This document shows positions 1 through 13,425 of a stretch of DNA of 64,000 nt, one piece after another. Location: the NCBI GenBank assembly GCA_011503125.2, contig WWBZ02000008.1, positions 620,001-684,000 on the forward strand. The letters run 5' to 3'. The DNA is from Botryosphaeria dothidea. Its lineage: Eukaryota > Ascomycota > Dothideomycetes > Botryosphaeriales > Botryosphaeriaceae. Under the pieces are notes generated by a model, which was given only the letters and a program-made list of their open reading frames with translations, was not told where the DNA came from and did not search any database. The position numbers and the translations under genes are program-made. Each line of letters opens with the position of its first letter. The stretch's first letter is position 1.

Positions 1-3000
1 AAAACCTCGTATATAAAAGAGGCGGCGGTTTAGAGCCTTTACGATTTCTTTAGTACTTAGTATTATTATTAGCTCGTAGATCTTTTCTTTAGTTAAACGG
101 TCTATAATAACTAAATAGTATCGGTATCTCTAATTCTTCCTAGTATATAGCGGTAGTTTTTCTATAAAGTCTAGGGTTACGTAGAGCTACTTCTATTAGA
201 GAATAAATAGCGGTTTAAGTAGTTCTTACTTTTACTCTAAGTATAGCTTATAGCGGCGGTAGTAGTAATAGTTCTTATAGAAACGAGTAACGTCTTTTCT
301 TTATCTAGCCTACTAGTAGTTTTCTATAAGCTCTCTATATATAGCTTTAGATTCTAGATATTCTATAAGTAGTTTTTCGTAGTAATTCTATAGGAGGCGT
401 AGGCGTAGTAGTTAGTAGTCTAGAATAATAAGCGCGTCTTTTAGCTATATCTAACTATCTTTTACTAAGAAGTCCTAAATATTTTTCTTATAGCTCTTCC
501 TAATTAAGTAGCTTAGTATACGTCTATCTCTAGTATTAATACTTCTACGGAGGTTCTAGATTACTCTATTCTTCTCGTAGGCTTCGCTAATAAGTATATC
601 GAGGTCTTTTTATCTAGTTTTCTAGATTTCCTAGACTTTCTAGGTTTCCTAGGTCTAGTTATCTTCCGGCTCTTAAGAGTCTAACTTCTTCTTCTCTAGA
701 TTATTAGTAGTAAAAAGAATAGAATTAATAGCGATCTTTATATTAGGTTTTAGGTTTAAGTCCTAAAGTAGTTATTAGAACCGGTGTTACTTCCTTAGGT
801 CGTTAATTCCTTACGATAAGTTCTACGTTCTCCTTATAAGTAAGTCTAGCTTCTCTTCTTATTTACCTAGCCGGTAGAAGATAATAAAGTTAAAGGCGGA
901 TAGAAATTTAGCCTAGCGGGCTTAGCGGCTAGTTAGCTACTTAGTTATTATAAAATACTCTAGATTCTTATAATCCGTAAGCACCTTAATAGGCTTATCT
1001 ATAGAAGTACTTATAAGTTCTAGTTCCTAAGTCTTAAAGAAGCGAATAATAGTAAGTAGCTCTTTATCGTAGATTATATAGTTATATTTAGTTAAGGATA
1101 TTTTCTTAGAAAAGTATATAACTAGTTTAAGTACTCCGTCGTATATCTACGATAGAATATCTATACTAATAAAGTCTAAGACATCCGTTTTAACCTATAT
1201 TTTCTTTTTAGGGTCGAAATATATAAGAATAGGTGCGGAGGTAAATATAGCTTATAGTTAGTTAAAGGCGGCTTATTTCTTATTATCCTATATAAACTCC
1301 TAGTATTTTATCTTACGTTTTCTATTCTTAGTTATAAATTATTCTTCTTTTATTATCTTAGTAAGAGGGTATACTATATAGAAGAAGTTCTTAATAAAGC
1401 GGCGGTAGAAGTTTACAAAGCTAAGAAAGGCTTATATACCCTTAACTAACGTTAGTACCTTCTAGTTAATAATAGTAAAGACTTTTTCTAGGTCTATTTT
1501 AATTTCGTTTATACTAATAATAAGGCCGAGGTACTTAACTAATCTAATATTAAATTTATATTTATTAAGGTCGAGTTAGAGACTACGGTCCTTTAGTCGT
1601 TAGAGGACTTTATTAATATTTTTAGCGTATTTATTCTTCTTTTTACTATAGATAAGAATATTATCTAGGTACGCTATATAAAACTTGTCTAGGTATTCGA
1701 GTATAGAATTATTAATATAGCTCTAAAAGGTGCCTAGCGTATTATAGAGCCTAAAGAGTATAACTAGGTATTCGTACTAACTAAAGCGAGTATTAAAAGC
1801 GGTAAGGTACTTATAGCCTTCCTTAATTCGGATCCGGTTAAAGATATAGATAACGTTAAGTTTTATAAAGATCTTAGCCTTACTAAGCTAGGTAAGAGTT
1901 TTATTAATATATAAGATTAGGTATCGGTTCTTCTTAGTAATAGCGTTTAGGGCTCTATAGTTAATATAGACTCTAAGTTCTTCTTCTAGCTTTCTAATAA
2001 TAAGTAGAGGTATAGTATAGTCCGAAGAGCTAGGGCGAATAAACCCTTTTCCGAGATATTCGTTAATATATTTCTTAACCGCTTCGTTTTCTTATTAAAA
2101 TATTAGACGGTAGCTTTTTATATAAGGAGGTTTATAGTTAGGTTTAAGCTTAATTTTATAGTCTTCTTTCTAGTAAGAAGGGAGTATATCCGCTTCTATC
2201 TTATTCTAGAGTTCTTTAATTTAGTAGTATTTCTTCGGTAGCCGGGCAAGGCGTTCTTCTCGTCTATATATTTTCTTTCTATTTATAAACTTCTAAAAGT
2301 CGTCTTCTTTAGTTATAGCTACGCTAGTATTTATAGTAGGTTCCGTAGGCGTATAGTAGTATTCTTTATATCTAGGAAGTAATACTAAGTAGAAGAGTAT
2401 AGATATAGAATATAGTTAAATATCTAGTTAGGATTTCTCTATCTTCTATTTAGGTCGGTATCTAATAGCGTATTTAGTATAAGGTTTTATAGTAAGATAG
2501 CCAGCCTTAAAGTACTAAGGCTTATAAAATTTAACTAACTACTTATCTTAGTCGATATACGGGTTATAAGTACGTAACTATCCGTCTCTAAGGATTAGTA
2601 AATAGTCTCCTAGATTAGTAATATAGTAAAGAAGTTATTTCTTATAAGAACTAATATTAATATCGACTAGAGAGGTATAGATAATATATTAGAAGAATAT
2701 TCCGTCTCCTAAAGTTATAGTAATCCGTTTAATAAGAGAAATCTTTATTATCTTATACGCGCGAATAAAGGAGGTATTAATAAGCTTAGCTTAGCTTCTA
2801 TTATTAATAAGAGAACGTATATTACTACTAGCTACTATAGTATATATAATAAGGTAAGTTTCCTTAATTTTATACGCGCGATTATCTACTACGAAGTTTA
2901 ATATCTTTATCTCTTTCTAACTACGACTAGCTAGCTACTCGTCTAGCTTCTTCTACTCTTATAGTTCTAGAGAACGACTTACTTCTAGAACTAGAAGTTT

Positions 3001-4288
3001 TCCGACTCGCTATTAGAGTTAAGTTCCTTAATACTCTAAATATACGCGAATCTAGCGCGGTTATTATTAGAATAGTAGATATTAGATATAAAGTAGTCTA
3101 AGCCTCTATAGCTACGATAGCGTTTCTACCTTATTATTATAAGGCGTTTCTCGTCTAATAGCTTTAAGGGTTTTAGCTTAGGCTTATACTATAGTCTAAC
3201 CTAGTCTCTTAGTTTAGTAGTAGTAGATATACGGCCCTATTAGCTATCTTAGTCTATATTACCGCTTCTAGTTCTACTCTAGCGGCTAAGATTATCTTAA
3301 GTAGGTTCTTAGTTATAGATAGGCTTAGTACGATTTCTTTTAGAATTATTACTATTATTTATTCTTTTATTAGAACGGATATTTATAGACTTAATCTCTT
3401 AATAACGATATTCGGCCTTACGAAGAGTTTCGAGTAGCTATTCGAGAGAGATAAAGATAAGAGTAGCTACTAAGAGGGCTAAGCTAATAGAAATACTATT
3501 CTATATCTTATCGATCTTCTCTTCTTTAGTTAGATTAGTAAGAGACTAGAGTATATATAGGCGGGCGTAGTAAAAGTCTACCGTCTCTTTCTCGCTTTAT
3601 CTAGTAAAGATAAGATTATTAGTAGCTTTTTTCTTTACGATATCTATTTTATATATCTTTTCTAGCTTTTCTAAGAAATCTAGGGCTATCTAGTAGCTAC
3701 TAATATACGGGCGTATTATAGTAGTAATTAAATTAGTAAGGTAAGAGTAGATATAGCGAATTATTAGCTTCTAATTTTCTTTAAAGAAGTCCTCTTCGAC
3801 TTTAAGCTTAAAGATTATATTATTCTTAAAGTTAACGAAAGTATAGATATTAGTAGAGATAAGCTTATTAATATCTCCTATAAGTATTTTACGTAAGTTC
3901 TAATAAGAGAGAGTTCGCTATAAAGTAATAGTTTTTTTTCTTAGTTAACGTTTCTAGTTAAGGCTACGAATATTAGTACTAGAGAGGGTATCTTTATAAT
4001 AGTTAGCGATATTCTTAGTTAGAAGGTTATTTTCTTAGATAAGCCGGCTAATCTTATCGTTACTTTCCTTAATAACTCTATTAGATCTAGCGATTATCTT
4101 CTTATAGATCTATTTAAGTCTCTTATACTTATTCTAAAGAGAGACGTAGACTATATATTCTTTAGGCCGCGAAATCCTACTATACGCGTCCTCGTCGCCG
4201 CGGCTAATAATATCTATTAGAGAAGAGTCTCTAATAGGTAGCTAAGTATAGAGGTAATAATTAGTAGTCTATAACACGCTATTATAGG
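1..4288 (-). mobile_element. RIP-degraded Ty3/Gypsy retrotransposon, gag-pol remnant (left end outside window)
   Basis: Read on the minus strand the order is gag (about 4150-3300), protease region (about 2800-2550), reverse transcriptase (about 2300-1300), then RNase H (about 1290-900); the integrase would continue leftwards. The RT catalytic box reads YLDN at 1660-1671 inside a stretch matching the Gypsy block around YxDD, so the second aspartate codon has become Asn by G-to-A. At about 1170-1205 the RNase H start reads FDPKKKI followed by VKTD, the usual Ty3 RNase H opening with its catalytic Asp. Many in-frame TAG/TAA codons replace expected Gln and Trp. ATG is essentially absent, which explains the lack of open frames. 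No LTR was identified with confidence. The family differs from the two other Gypsy elements in the window by its gag. Confidence 0.8.
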
Positions 4289-5332
4289 CTGTTAGGGTAC
4301 GGCTTCGACGCGATGAAAATTTTTTATCGACGCGCCGACCGCGACTATAACTACGCTACTTACTACCTCCGCTTAGGTAACGCGACTATCTATCTAGAAA
4401 GGCCTATCGAGAGAAACTAGGATACGAAAACTACCCGACGTACGACTACCTAGCTCGCAGCTAGGCCCGACGCTAGCCTATCTAGCTAGCCGATATAGAC
4501 GCGCCCTAGACGTATAATAGGATACCCTTAGGCTTATACCGGCTCTAAGATCGCTAGAACGCGGCGAGGGCGTAGAGAAACCTCTTTTCTAAGAACTTAT
4601 TAAGACTAACGTATTATAGACTCTCGGTACGAAACCTATTAAGGCCTCGAGGCCTCCGACCGCGAAGCTCTTATTAAGGCCTAACCTCGAGAACTCGTTA
4701 AGGCCTCTCCGAGAGAGCCGATCCGGTACGTATATAGGAGATCTAATAGAGGGTCTTAATAGGCGTAGTACTCGCAACCTAGTACGATACGACCGGTTAG
4801 CTCGACGAGACGGAAATATAGGTAAGCTCTAGAGAAGAGAAATATAGGCTAGCTTCGACGGCCCTTAGCGAACCTATTAAGCGGGCGTCTAGGCGACTTA
4901 ACGGAGGGTCTTAATAGGCGTAAAGCACGTAATCTATAACGATAATATAGGCTAGCGGTAAGAAGAGGCTCTCGAGGAGTTATAGGCTAGTCGCGTAGAG
5001 ACTTAATACGTTAGAAATATAGGCTAGCTTAGAATAAGAGAGGATATAAGCTTAGTTAGTAGGAGCGGGTAGAGTAGATCGCCCGGCGTAGGATCTAGTT
5101 CGTTACTTCTTCTATAAGATACGGTCGGCCTATTATAGAGAGACCCTTATAGATAACGCGAAACGGGAACCTAGTAAGTATAGAGTATTACGCCCTTATA
5201 CGATACCTAGGCTACCCGCGGGGCGTAGTACGTAGTAGTTACTACTAGCTCCGAGGACCTTACCCCTTCGCTAGGCTCTAACTCTTAGTATACTTAGATA
5301 GTAGATAGGATTACGTCCTAGCCGGAGAGACT
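4289..5332. other. GC- and CpG-richer unassigned segment with short internal repeats
   Basis: This kilobase is visibly richer in CpG than its flanks and still contains an ATG near 4313. A 19-base motif starting gagggtcttaat occurs at about 4749 and again at about 4904, and the motif atataggctagc recurs several times between 4810 and 5040. The left edge begins TGTTAGGGTACGG; on the minus strand this reads as an LTR end (...CCTAACA) facing the Gypsy gag to its left, so a 5' LTR or leader of that Gypsy is one possibility. The right part (from about 5090) joins without a visible break to an open-frame module shared with the LINE at 16383. A short minus-strand open frame at 4589-4777 resembles nothing I know and is probably chance. 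Confidence 0.4.
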
Positions 5333-7975
5333 ACTACGTAGCTCGAGAGAACGGATACGCGTATCGATATATATAGAGACGGGACTATTCGCCTCTAAAC
5401 TAACGCTAAAGTAAACGAGAATAAATAACTAGAAGCTTTTAGAATAGAGCGCCGGCGATATATACTTAAGGAGTAAATAGGAATTACTTAGATAGGAGGG
5501 GTTTAGCCCGGCTCTAACTATAAAGGCCGTAATAAGAAGCGGCTAAAAACTAGGGTAGGGGCCTAGATAAATCTTTAGGAGACTAGAGGTTATAGGTATA
5601 TTAAACCCTACTATAACTTTATATATAGATATAATTATATAATTTCCTACTTAGATCTAGATAGGTATATATACCTAGTACTAGTAGAGATTTCCTAAGA
5701 TCTTACTAAAGAGTAGGTCCTCTATACTATTAAGAAGCTTTCCCTAGATAAGATACTAGGCCTAGATAAGATTACTAATAGATTCCTAAAGTAATACGCT
5801 AAGATACTAAGAGAACCTCTTACTAAGCTCTTTTAGGAATACCTCGTACTTAGATACTACCCTAAGTAGTTTAAAAGCTCTATTACCGTAGTCCTTAGGA
5901 AACTATAGAGGAACGACTATACTAAAGCTAAGTTATTTAGACCGATTACTTTACTTAATACGCTAGGAAAGCTACTTAAGAGGATTATAGTAGATAGAAT
6001 CTCCTAGGCTACTAAAGTATACGGCCTACTTTCTAATATATAGATAGAAGCTAGGAGAAATAGATCCGTAGTAGTAGCTCTTAACCTACTTATAGAATAG
6101 ATCTATACTATCTAGGTATAAGACCTAGGGCTAGTAGCTTTAGTCCTTAGCCTAGATATCTCGGGAGTATATAACTACGTATCTTATAGAAGGCTTCTCT
6201 ATAATATAAAGATAGTAAAACTCCTAGAATAAGTAGAAAGATTTACCCGATTCTTTCTATAGGACCGTACTACTTAGCTATCCTTCGGAGACTTTACTAG
6301 TCTACTAATCTAGATCTTAACCGAAATTCCCTAGGGATCCTTACTATCGCCGATACTCTATCTATTCTTTACTTCTAATCTACTTATATAGCTACGTAGG
6401 GGCAATATCTTCCTCCTTAGATTCGTCGATAATACTAATATTCTAATCTTTAGTAGATCTATAGAATAGAACTATAGGATACTAGAGGGAGTATATTAAA
6501 TTTACGAGTACTAGGTAGCTACCTACGGGTTAGCTTTCTCGCCCGATAAGTATTACCTTATTTATTTTATAAGGAAACTAAGAAGATTTAATATAGTAGT
6601 AGGGATCCGTATTCCTAGATTTGCTAGATACCTAGAGCCTATAATTAAGATTCTAGGAGTCTACGTAGATAATAAGCTTAGATAGAGACCCTATATTAGG
6701 GAAATAGGAGCTAAGATAATTAAATAGTATATATCTCTCTCTAGACTCGCGGCGTCTACTTAGGGAGCCTTATTTACTAAAGCCCGTTATATCTATACGG
6801 CCGTAGTAAGGCTAGTTCTTACCTACGGCTATAGAATATAGTATACCCTAGAGAGAATCCTAGGGTAGAGAAAAATAACTATCTAGCTACTAAAGAAGAT
6901 CTAAAACTAGTATCTACGTACTATCTTAAGGGCGTATAAGTTAACTAGTATATAAACCTTAGAGTATAAGATAGGGATTCCCCTACTCTTACTATACCTA
7001 GACGAACTAGTACTAGCCTAAGCTATTAGAGCTAGGAATAGCCTAATCGCGATAGTAGTAGAGGAAACTTACTAGAGTATTAAATAGATAGCTCGGGCTA
7101 CTCTAAGTACTAGAGGCGCTACTAGCCCTACTAGAAGAACCCTACTTAGAAAAAAGGTAAACTTACTTCTTAACTACTACTTCTCTACCTACTAAAGTCT
7201 CCCGGAGCGAACGAAGCTACGTATAGTATATAGAAATAAGTAGAAGGAGAGATAGATAAAGTCTACTAGCTAGGGAAGATAAGATAAGCTAGTAGCCTAA
7301 AGTATATAGTAGAACCTAAAAATTAGATAAATCTATAGCGAACTATCTAAGCTATAGAGTATACTCGCTACCCTACTACGTATAGAGTATATTAGACTAG
7401 AGGACTTCCTCTTAAGGCGTAAGATACTAGAGCACCCTAGTTCTATCTATCTATACGGCTAGTATAGATAAACCCTAAAGTATATCCTCCTCTTCTATCC
7501 TTACTTTTAATAGAGTAGAGTATAGATACTCTAAAGAGTAGAGACTACGGACTACTACTCCCTTCTCTTAATAAAGAAGGGAATTAAAGTAGTAATAGAC
7601 TAGTTCTTACGCCTAGGGCTACTTAAGTAATTTAGCCTAGTAAGAGAACTAATATAGAAAGATAATTAGAAAGAGGAACTAGGAGGATAACTAGGACTAC
7701 TAGAACTACTAGGACCCGGATAACTACGAGAATAAAGACTAAAGAGATAGGTTTAGTAGGTAAATATAGGGCTACTATAGTAGCCGCTACTAGTAAGAAG
7801 GAAAAATAAGAACTAGTATAGGATAGTATGCCTAGAGAGAGAGAAGGGGTTTTTACTAGGCGAAAAGATTTTCCCCCTCGTGTAAAATAACTATAGATAG
7901 CTAGCCCTATATAGACCCGTAAGAGAGCTATATCGGGAAGAAATAAATTTATCTATCTATCTATCTATATATTCT
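5333..7975 (+). mobile_element. LINE family A copy 1, internally deleted, RIP-degraded
   Basis: Non-LTR retrotransposon. Bases 5333-5650 carry the unrecognised coding module also found at 16383-16699. The sequence then jumps directly into the reverse transcriptase ORF at the block starting TTAGATCTAGATAGG. RT blocks follow in order: RPITLLNTLGKLL near 5945, LDISGVYNYVS near 6149-6185, the active site FVDN (from FVDD) at 6422-6433, and a C-terminal region near 7440-7620 resembling the post-RT tail of fungal LINEs. I see no RNase H core. The 3' end is a (TCTA)n tail at about 7945-7975. Relative to the copy at 16383, about 360 bases after the module are missing, and relative to the copy at 22185 the whole endonuclease is missing. 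Numerous in-frame TAG/TAA codons show it is dead. Confidence 0.85.
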
Positions 7976-8804
7976 TTATTAATAGCTATTTAAGTAACTT
8001 AGAGGACGTAGTAGAACTTAGTACGCTAGTTTACTATTACTATAGTATACTAGTTATAGAAGATATATTCGTTAGGCTAGCGAATAGAGTCGAGTCCGTA
8101 GTTACTTAGTATTCCGGGGTTAATAGTAAGGTTAAGATCCGTAGCTAATAAATATATAAGTTCTTTAGGTTCTAGATTTCTACGTAAGATAGTACGACGT
8201 AAGATAGGACCGGTAGCTTAACTTTACTAGTCTAAGGTATTAGAAAAGCCCTAAAATAGAATAGTACTACTTATAAACTCGTTAAGGTTCTAGTTAGGTT
8301 CCCTAACTATATTACTAAATAATTTTTCTTTATTATCGCTTAGGTAAATAGAAGTAGTACTAGCGATACTACTAGTACGGCTACGGGTATAGCTTATAGA
8401 AAATAGGCTTTATTACGCTATAATCTTCGCTAATTATTCTAGGTTTTAGAGTAGTTTAACTCGTATTTCGGGTAAAACTCTAAAGAGATTAGTACGGGAT
8501 TAACGAGAATCTTCGTATCTTATTAAAAAAGATAGATTTTCTATAATTATACTATTATTTTTTTAATAGTATAGGTTTTAATATTTCTAGATTACTTATC
8601 GTAGAGTATTAGTATTATTAAGTTCTAGTTATAGATTATTAGTATTATCGGGTTCTAGTTATAGATTATCGAGTTTAGGTTCTAGTTAATAGTACGGGTA
8701 TCGGGTTATTAAGTTTAGGTTCCTTATTAGTAGTATATAGATTATATAAGGTAGTAAAGCCGAAATAATAGTATTACTTTTAACTAAAAATCTATATATA
8801 AGGA
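7976..8804. other. RIP-saturated unassigned DNA between two LINE copies
   Basis: There is no coding signal I can assign on either strand. CpA and TpG are nearly absent. Between about 8618 and 8695 a short imperfect tandem repeat of ttctagttatagatta units (about three copies) is visible, and around 8560-8580 there is an A/T hairpin (actattatttttttaatagt). It is probably the continuation of the element into which LINE copy 2 inserted, perhaps the pol part of the Gypsy gag at 10753-12900, but no motif confirms this. Confidence 0.3.
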
Positions 8805-10752
8805 GACCTAGGCTACTAAAGTATACGGTCTACTTCCTAATATATAAATAGAAGCTAAGAGAAATAGATCCGTAGTAGTAGCTCTTAATCTACTTATAGA
8901 ATAGATCTATACTATCTAAATATAAGACCTAGGGCTAGTAGCTTTAGTCCTTAGCCTAGATATCTTAGAAGTATATAACTACGTATCTTATAAAAGGCTT
9001 CTCTATAATATAAGGATAGTAAAACTTTTAAAATAAGTAGAAAGATTTACCTAATTCTTTCTATAGGACTATACTACTTAGCTATCTTTCGGAGACTTTA
9101 CTAGTCTACTAATCTAGACCTTAACCGAGATTTCCTAGAGATTCTTACTATCGCCGATACTCTACCTATTTTTTACTTCTAATCTACTTATATAGCTACG
9201 TAGAGGCAATACCTTCTCCCTTAGATTCGTCGATAATACTAATATTCTAACCTTTAGTAGATCTATAGAATAAAACTATAGAATACTAAAGAAAGTATAT
9301 TAAATTTATAAGTACTAGGTAGCTACCTACGGGTTAGCTTTCTCGCCTAATAAGTATTATCTTATTTATTTTATAAGGAACCTAAGAAGATTTAATATAA
9401 TAGTAGAAATCTATATTTCTAGATTTACTAGATACCTAGAGCCTATAATTAAGATTCTAGAAGTCTACGTAGATAATAAGCTTAGATAGGAACTCTATAT
9501 TAGAAAAATAGGAGCTAAGGTAATTAAATAGTATATATCTCTCTCTAGACTCGTAGCGTCTACCTAGAGAGCCTTATTTACTAAAGCCCGCTATATCTAT
9601 ACGGCCGTAGTAAGGCTAGTCTTTATCTACGGCTATAGAGTATAGTATATTCTAGAGGGAACCCTAGAGTAGAGAAAAATAGCTATCTAGCCACTAAAGA
9701 AGATCTAAAACTAGTACCTACGTACTATTTTAGGGGCGTATAAGTTAACTAGTATATAGATCTTAGAGTATAAGACGGGGATTCTCCTACTCTTACTATA
9801 CCTAGACGAACTAGTACTAGTATAAACTATTAGAGCTAGGAATAGCCTAGTCGCGGTAGTAGTAGAAGAAACTTACTAGAGTATTAAATAGATAGCTCGG
9901 GCTACTTTAAGTACTAGAGGCGCTACTAGCCCTACTAGAAGAACCCTACTTAGAAAAAAGGTAAACTTACTTCTTAACTACTACTTCTCTATCTACTAGA
10001 GTCTCCCGGAGCGAATAAAGCTACGTATAGTATATAGAAATAAGTAGAAGAAGAGATAGATAAAGTCTACTAGCTAGAGAAGATAAGATAAGCTAGTAGC
10101 CTAAAGTATATAGTAGAACCTAAAAATTAGATAAATCTATAGCGAACTATCTAAGCTATAGAGTATACTCGCTACTTTACTATATATAGAGTATATTAGA
10201 CTAGAGAACTTCCTCTTAAGGCGTAAGGTACTAAGATATTCTAGCCCTATCTATCTATACGGCTAGTATAAATAAACCCTAAAGTATATTCTTCTCTTCT
10301 ACTCCTACTTCTAATAGAGTAGGGTATAGATACTCTAAAGAGTAGGGACTACGGACTACTACTTTCTTCTCTTAATAAAGAAGAAAATAAAAATAGTAAT
10401 AGGCTAGTTCCTACGCCTAGAACTACTTAATTAGTTTAGTCTAGCTAGGAAACTAATCTAAGAGGATAACTAGAAAGAGAAACTAGGAGGACTATTAAAA
10501 ATATTAGAACCCGAATAACTACGAGAATAAGGACTAAAAAGATAGAGCTAGTAGGCGAATATAGGGCTACTATAGTAGCCGCTACCGGTAAGAAGGAAAA
10601 ATAGAACTAGTAGGAATAAATAGGCCTAGATAGAAAGGAGGGGTTTTTACTAGGCGAAAAGATTTTCCCCCTCGAGTAAAATAACTATAGATAGCTAGCC
10701 CCGTATAGACCCGTAAGGGAGCTATATCGGGAAGAAATAAATTTATTTTATC
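8805..10752 (+). mobile_element. LINE family A copy 2, 5'-truncated, RIP-degraded
   Basis: The homology to copy 1 starts in the RT (equivalent of 6003) and runs to the 3' tail. The RT active site reads FVDN at 9226-9237. The family-specific end (gggaagaaataaattta followed by TCTA/TTTATCTA units) lies at about 10725-10752. A 5' truncation inside the RT is the normal outcome of target-primed reverse transcription. A possible target duplication is the similar 'tctatatataag' before the element and 'tctatataag' after it; this is not exact, so I treat it as tentative. Stops are frequent. Confidence 0.85.
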
Positions 10753-12900
10753 TATATAAGCTCGTTATAGATAAAATTTCCGCTTAATCTTATATTAATT
10801 AGGATTTTAGTAGGTACTCCGTTAAGTATTTCCTATATCTTAAACTATTTCTATAGGTTCGGTTCGGTAAGAGTTTCCGTTTTCGATATACGTAATACTA
10901 TATAAAGAGACCTAGACTATAGCCCCTAGATTAATCCTATTATCGTAGAGCCGTCTAGTTTTTTAGTATAGAGTAGTCGTAAACTTTACTATATATATAG
11001 TCTTTCTATTTATTAACTTAGAGGTATACTTACTTCTAGTTAGTCTATTTATTAGCGTTCTACTTTCTTCGCTAATAGACTTTATTCTTTCGAATCTAAT
11101 ATCTAAAGGTTAGTCGATTAAGTTTCTTATCTAGAATCTACTAGAGTATACGATACTAGATCGTTATCGTATTATATTAGTAGAGAATTCGTACTAGCTC
11201 CCGGAGAAAGTTATAGTCTACTTACTCGCGTATTAAGGTTTCTTAGTAGTACTATTCGACGAGTATCGTTTCTTTTATTACCGGAAGTTCGTACTTCTTT
11301 TCGTCTTATTCGATTCGGGTTTTCTAAAGAGTATTTTAACGCTATCTCTAAATAACCGTAAGCGCGATACTTTTCTAATACGGAATCTAGATTATTTAGC
11401 TAAGATTACCCTATTTATTCCGTAGATAATTACTAATACCGTATCTTTTAGCGAGAACTTCTAGCGAGATAAGAGTATCTAACTTATTCGATAGTATAGA
11501 TATATTATCCGACTATACTTTACTAATACTCTCGTATAGTTCTTCTATTTCGCTATTAATAAGTTCGTCGTCTAGAGGGAAACTATCGATAATATCGTCG
11601 GTCTCGATAACTTTCTCGTTTCTAGTTATTATACTAAAGTTTCGAGGTTCGTAGAGATACTATCTAGAGATATCTTTACTAGTTTAATACGTCTAATAGC
11701 CGTTATTATAATAGGCTATCTAGTATAGCGTATTATAGTTATCTTAGCGAGATATAACCGACGCTTTACGCTAAGCGCTCGAAGTCTACTTATTATTCTT
11801 CTTACTATAAGAGTTTTATAAATACTTAGAAGAGAAGTATTTATTACTACTATAGATAATATAGAGTTAATTCTTATAGCGCTATTTCTACTTATTCGTC
11901 TAGTTCGGGTTAGGTTCCTTAGGCTTCTTATTATTATAACTATTATTATCCTTCTTAAAATCCTATCTATTAGCCGCGTCGAGAGCTATAGCGTCTCCGT
12001 CTTCGAGGATTATTCTTTCGCGGCGTAGCTTTAAGATATTAGATTATCGAGAATCTATTTTCTATTTATATATATAACCGTTAATCTAAGACGTAAGGTC
12101 TACTATCTTCTAAAAGGTAGATAGGTATTCGTAAGTAATTATATTCTTCTTAACTTCGTTCTTTAGACTCTTATAGAAGAGATCGCGGAAAGTCTCGTCT
12201 AACTATTCGAGGTAGGTTATAAGCTACTAAAACTTAGTTACGTAGATAGCTACGGATCCTATCTATTTAACGGTTATAATATTATTAGAGGCTTTACGGA
12301 CTTCGTCTCGATCGTTAAAAGTAGCTCTAAGGTTATCTACGAATTCCGTATAGATATTAAAGATTTTCTTAGTCTTTATTCGTCTCTTCTCGAGAGAGTA
12401 TTTATTAGCTAGGTAGTCGCGAAGGTATAGTTCTATCTATACCTCTACCGTTCCTCTAAGATAGATTAATACGAAAAGTACTTTCTTAGTATTATTATCG
12501 AATTATACTTAATTAAACTAAAGGTAGCGTTATATCTAGAGTAGAAAGAATTAGAGCTTCTTTCTATTTCTATCGAACTTCTCGGATACCGCTACTTTAA
12601 CCTTAGTAGTACTCCGCTTTATTATATACTTAATTAGTCGAGTATTCTAAGCTTTTAACTTCTTAATAAGTTATAAGAGCTTAGCTCTAGTAAGCTCTAT
12701 TTATAGCGCGGGCGAAGTACGCTCCTAAGTACTCTTAGCGCGATTCTCTATTAGGTCGACGTCTATCTAAGATTCTAGTACTATTATATACTTTTTCTAA
12801 ACGCGTTAAATAGGATAATACTTAACCTAATAAACTCGTTTCTAAAAAGATCTCTCTCCTTATAAGAATAGTAGTTAAAGTATAACGAGCGGGCCTCTAT
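10753..12900 (-). mobile_element. Ty3/Gypsy gag and protease-region fragment, RIP-degraded
   Basis: On the minus strand, about 12650 down to 11950 translates into a typical fungal Gypsy gag: blocks such as LRGTVEVWIEPYLRDYL, VAIYVTKFQQL and ETFRDLFYKSL are readable, with TAG/TAA at expected Trp/Gln positions. A region from about 11200 to 10760 resembles the protease and the linker leading to RT (it includes a TEPIEIV-type strand). The RT expected further left is interrupted by LINE copy 2 and is not recognisable beyond it. This gag is different from the gag at 31000-31690 and from that at 3300-4150, so at least three Gypsy families are present. No LTR was found with certainty; 12900-13150 may be leader or LTR. 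Confidence 0.7.
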
Positions 12901-13149
12901 CTCTAAGAATCTAAATACTAAAGAGGGTAGAAATCTATCGAAGGGTTTTTCTTAAGTAGATATAAGAAGAGATACGTAAGAAACGAGTAGACGACTAAAG
13001 ACTAAGTACTACGTACGAAGGCCTTATTACTAATAGAGTTTAAAATTCTATTACGAAATTCTATTATTAAAGTTAACTACGAAGGTTAAAGCTATCTAAG
13101 AAGTATAGTTTATATATACGTAGAAGATTATCTATAATCTATATACTTA

Positions 13150-13425
13150 GTTAGCGTATTACGCTTAACTACTATTTTTTCTAAGTCTAGTAGAGTATCT
13201 AAGTAGGAAGTACTTAGATAGCTTACTCGCTTATTTATCTTAGTAAATAAGCGGGTAGATCTAACTAATCGCGGAGGTTACGTAATCTCGGGCTCTTAGA
13301 GTTCTAACTTCTATTATTTCTAGTAGGGCTAATCTCTAGCTTTCTTAATCTATAGAGGCTATACTATAATACTTAGTTAGCTAAAATCTACTTAAATATA
13401 GTAGCTCTTAGGCTATTTATTTAAT
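13150..13425 (-). repeat. Probable 3' LTR of Copia G (partly recognisable)
   Basis: On the minus strand the pol ORF of Copia G ends near 13430, followed by a short purine tract (gtaggag) and then TATTAAATAAATAGCC, an LTR start with TG changed to TA. The first 55 bases or so match the outer end of the right-hand LTR (21507-21562). Beyond that the two copies do not align by eye, so the left LTR is rearranged, much more mutated, or belongs to a sister family. The left limit is approximate. Confidence 0.45.

Noticed and set aside
4589..4777. 62-codon minus-strand open frame
   Set aside because: It lies in the CpG-rich unassigned segment, has no conserved motif and overlaps short internal repeats; chance is more likely.
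7930..7975. Independent TCTA microsatellite
   Set aside because: The same tail occurs at the 3' end of every LINE A copy that reaches its 3' end, so it belongs to the element.
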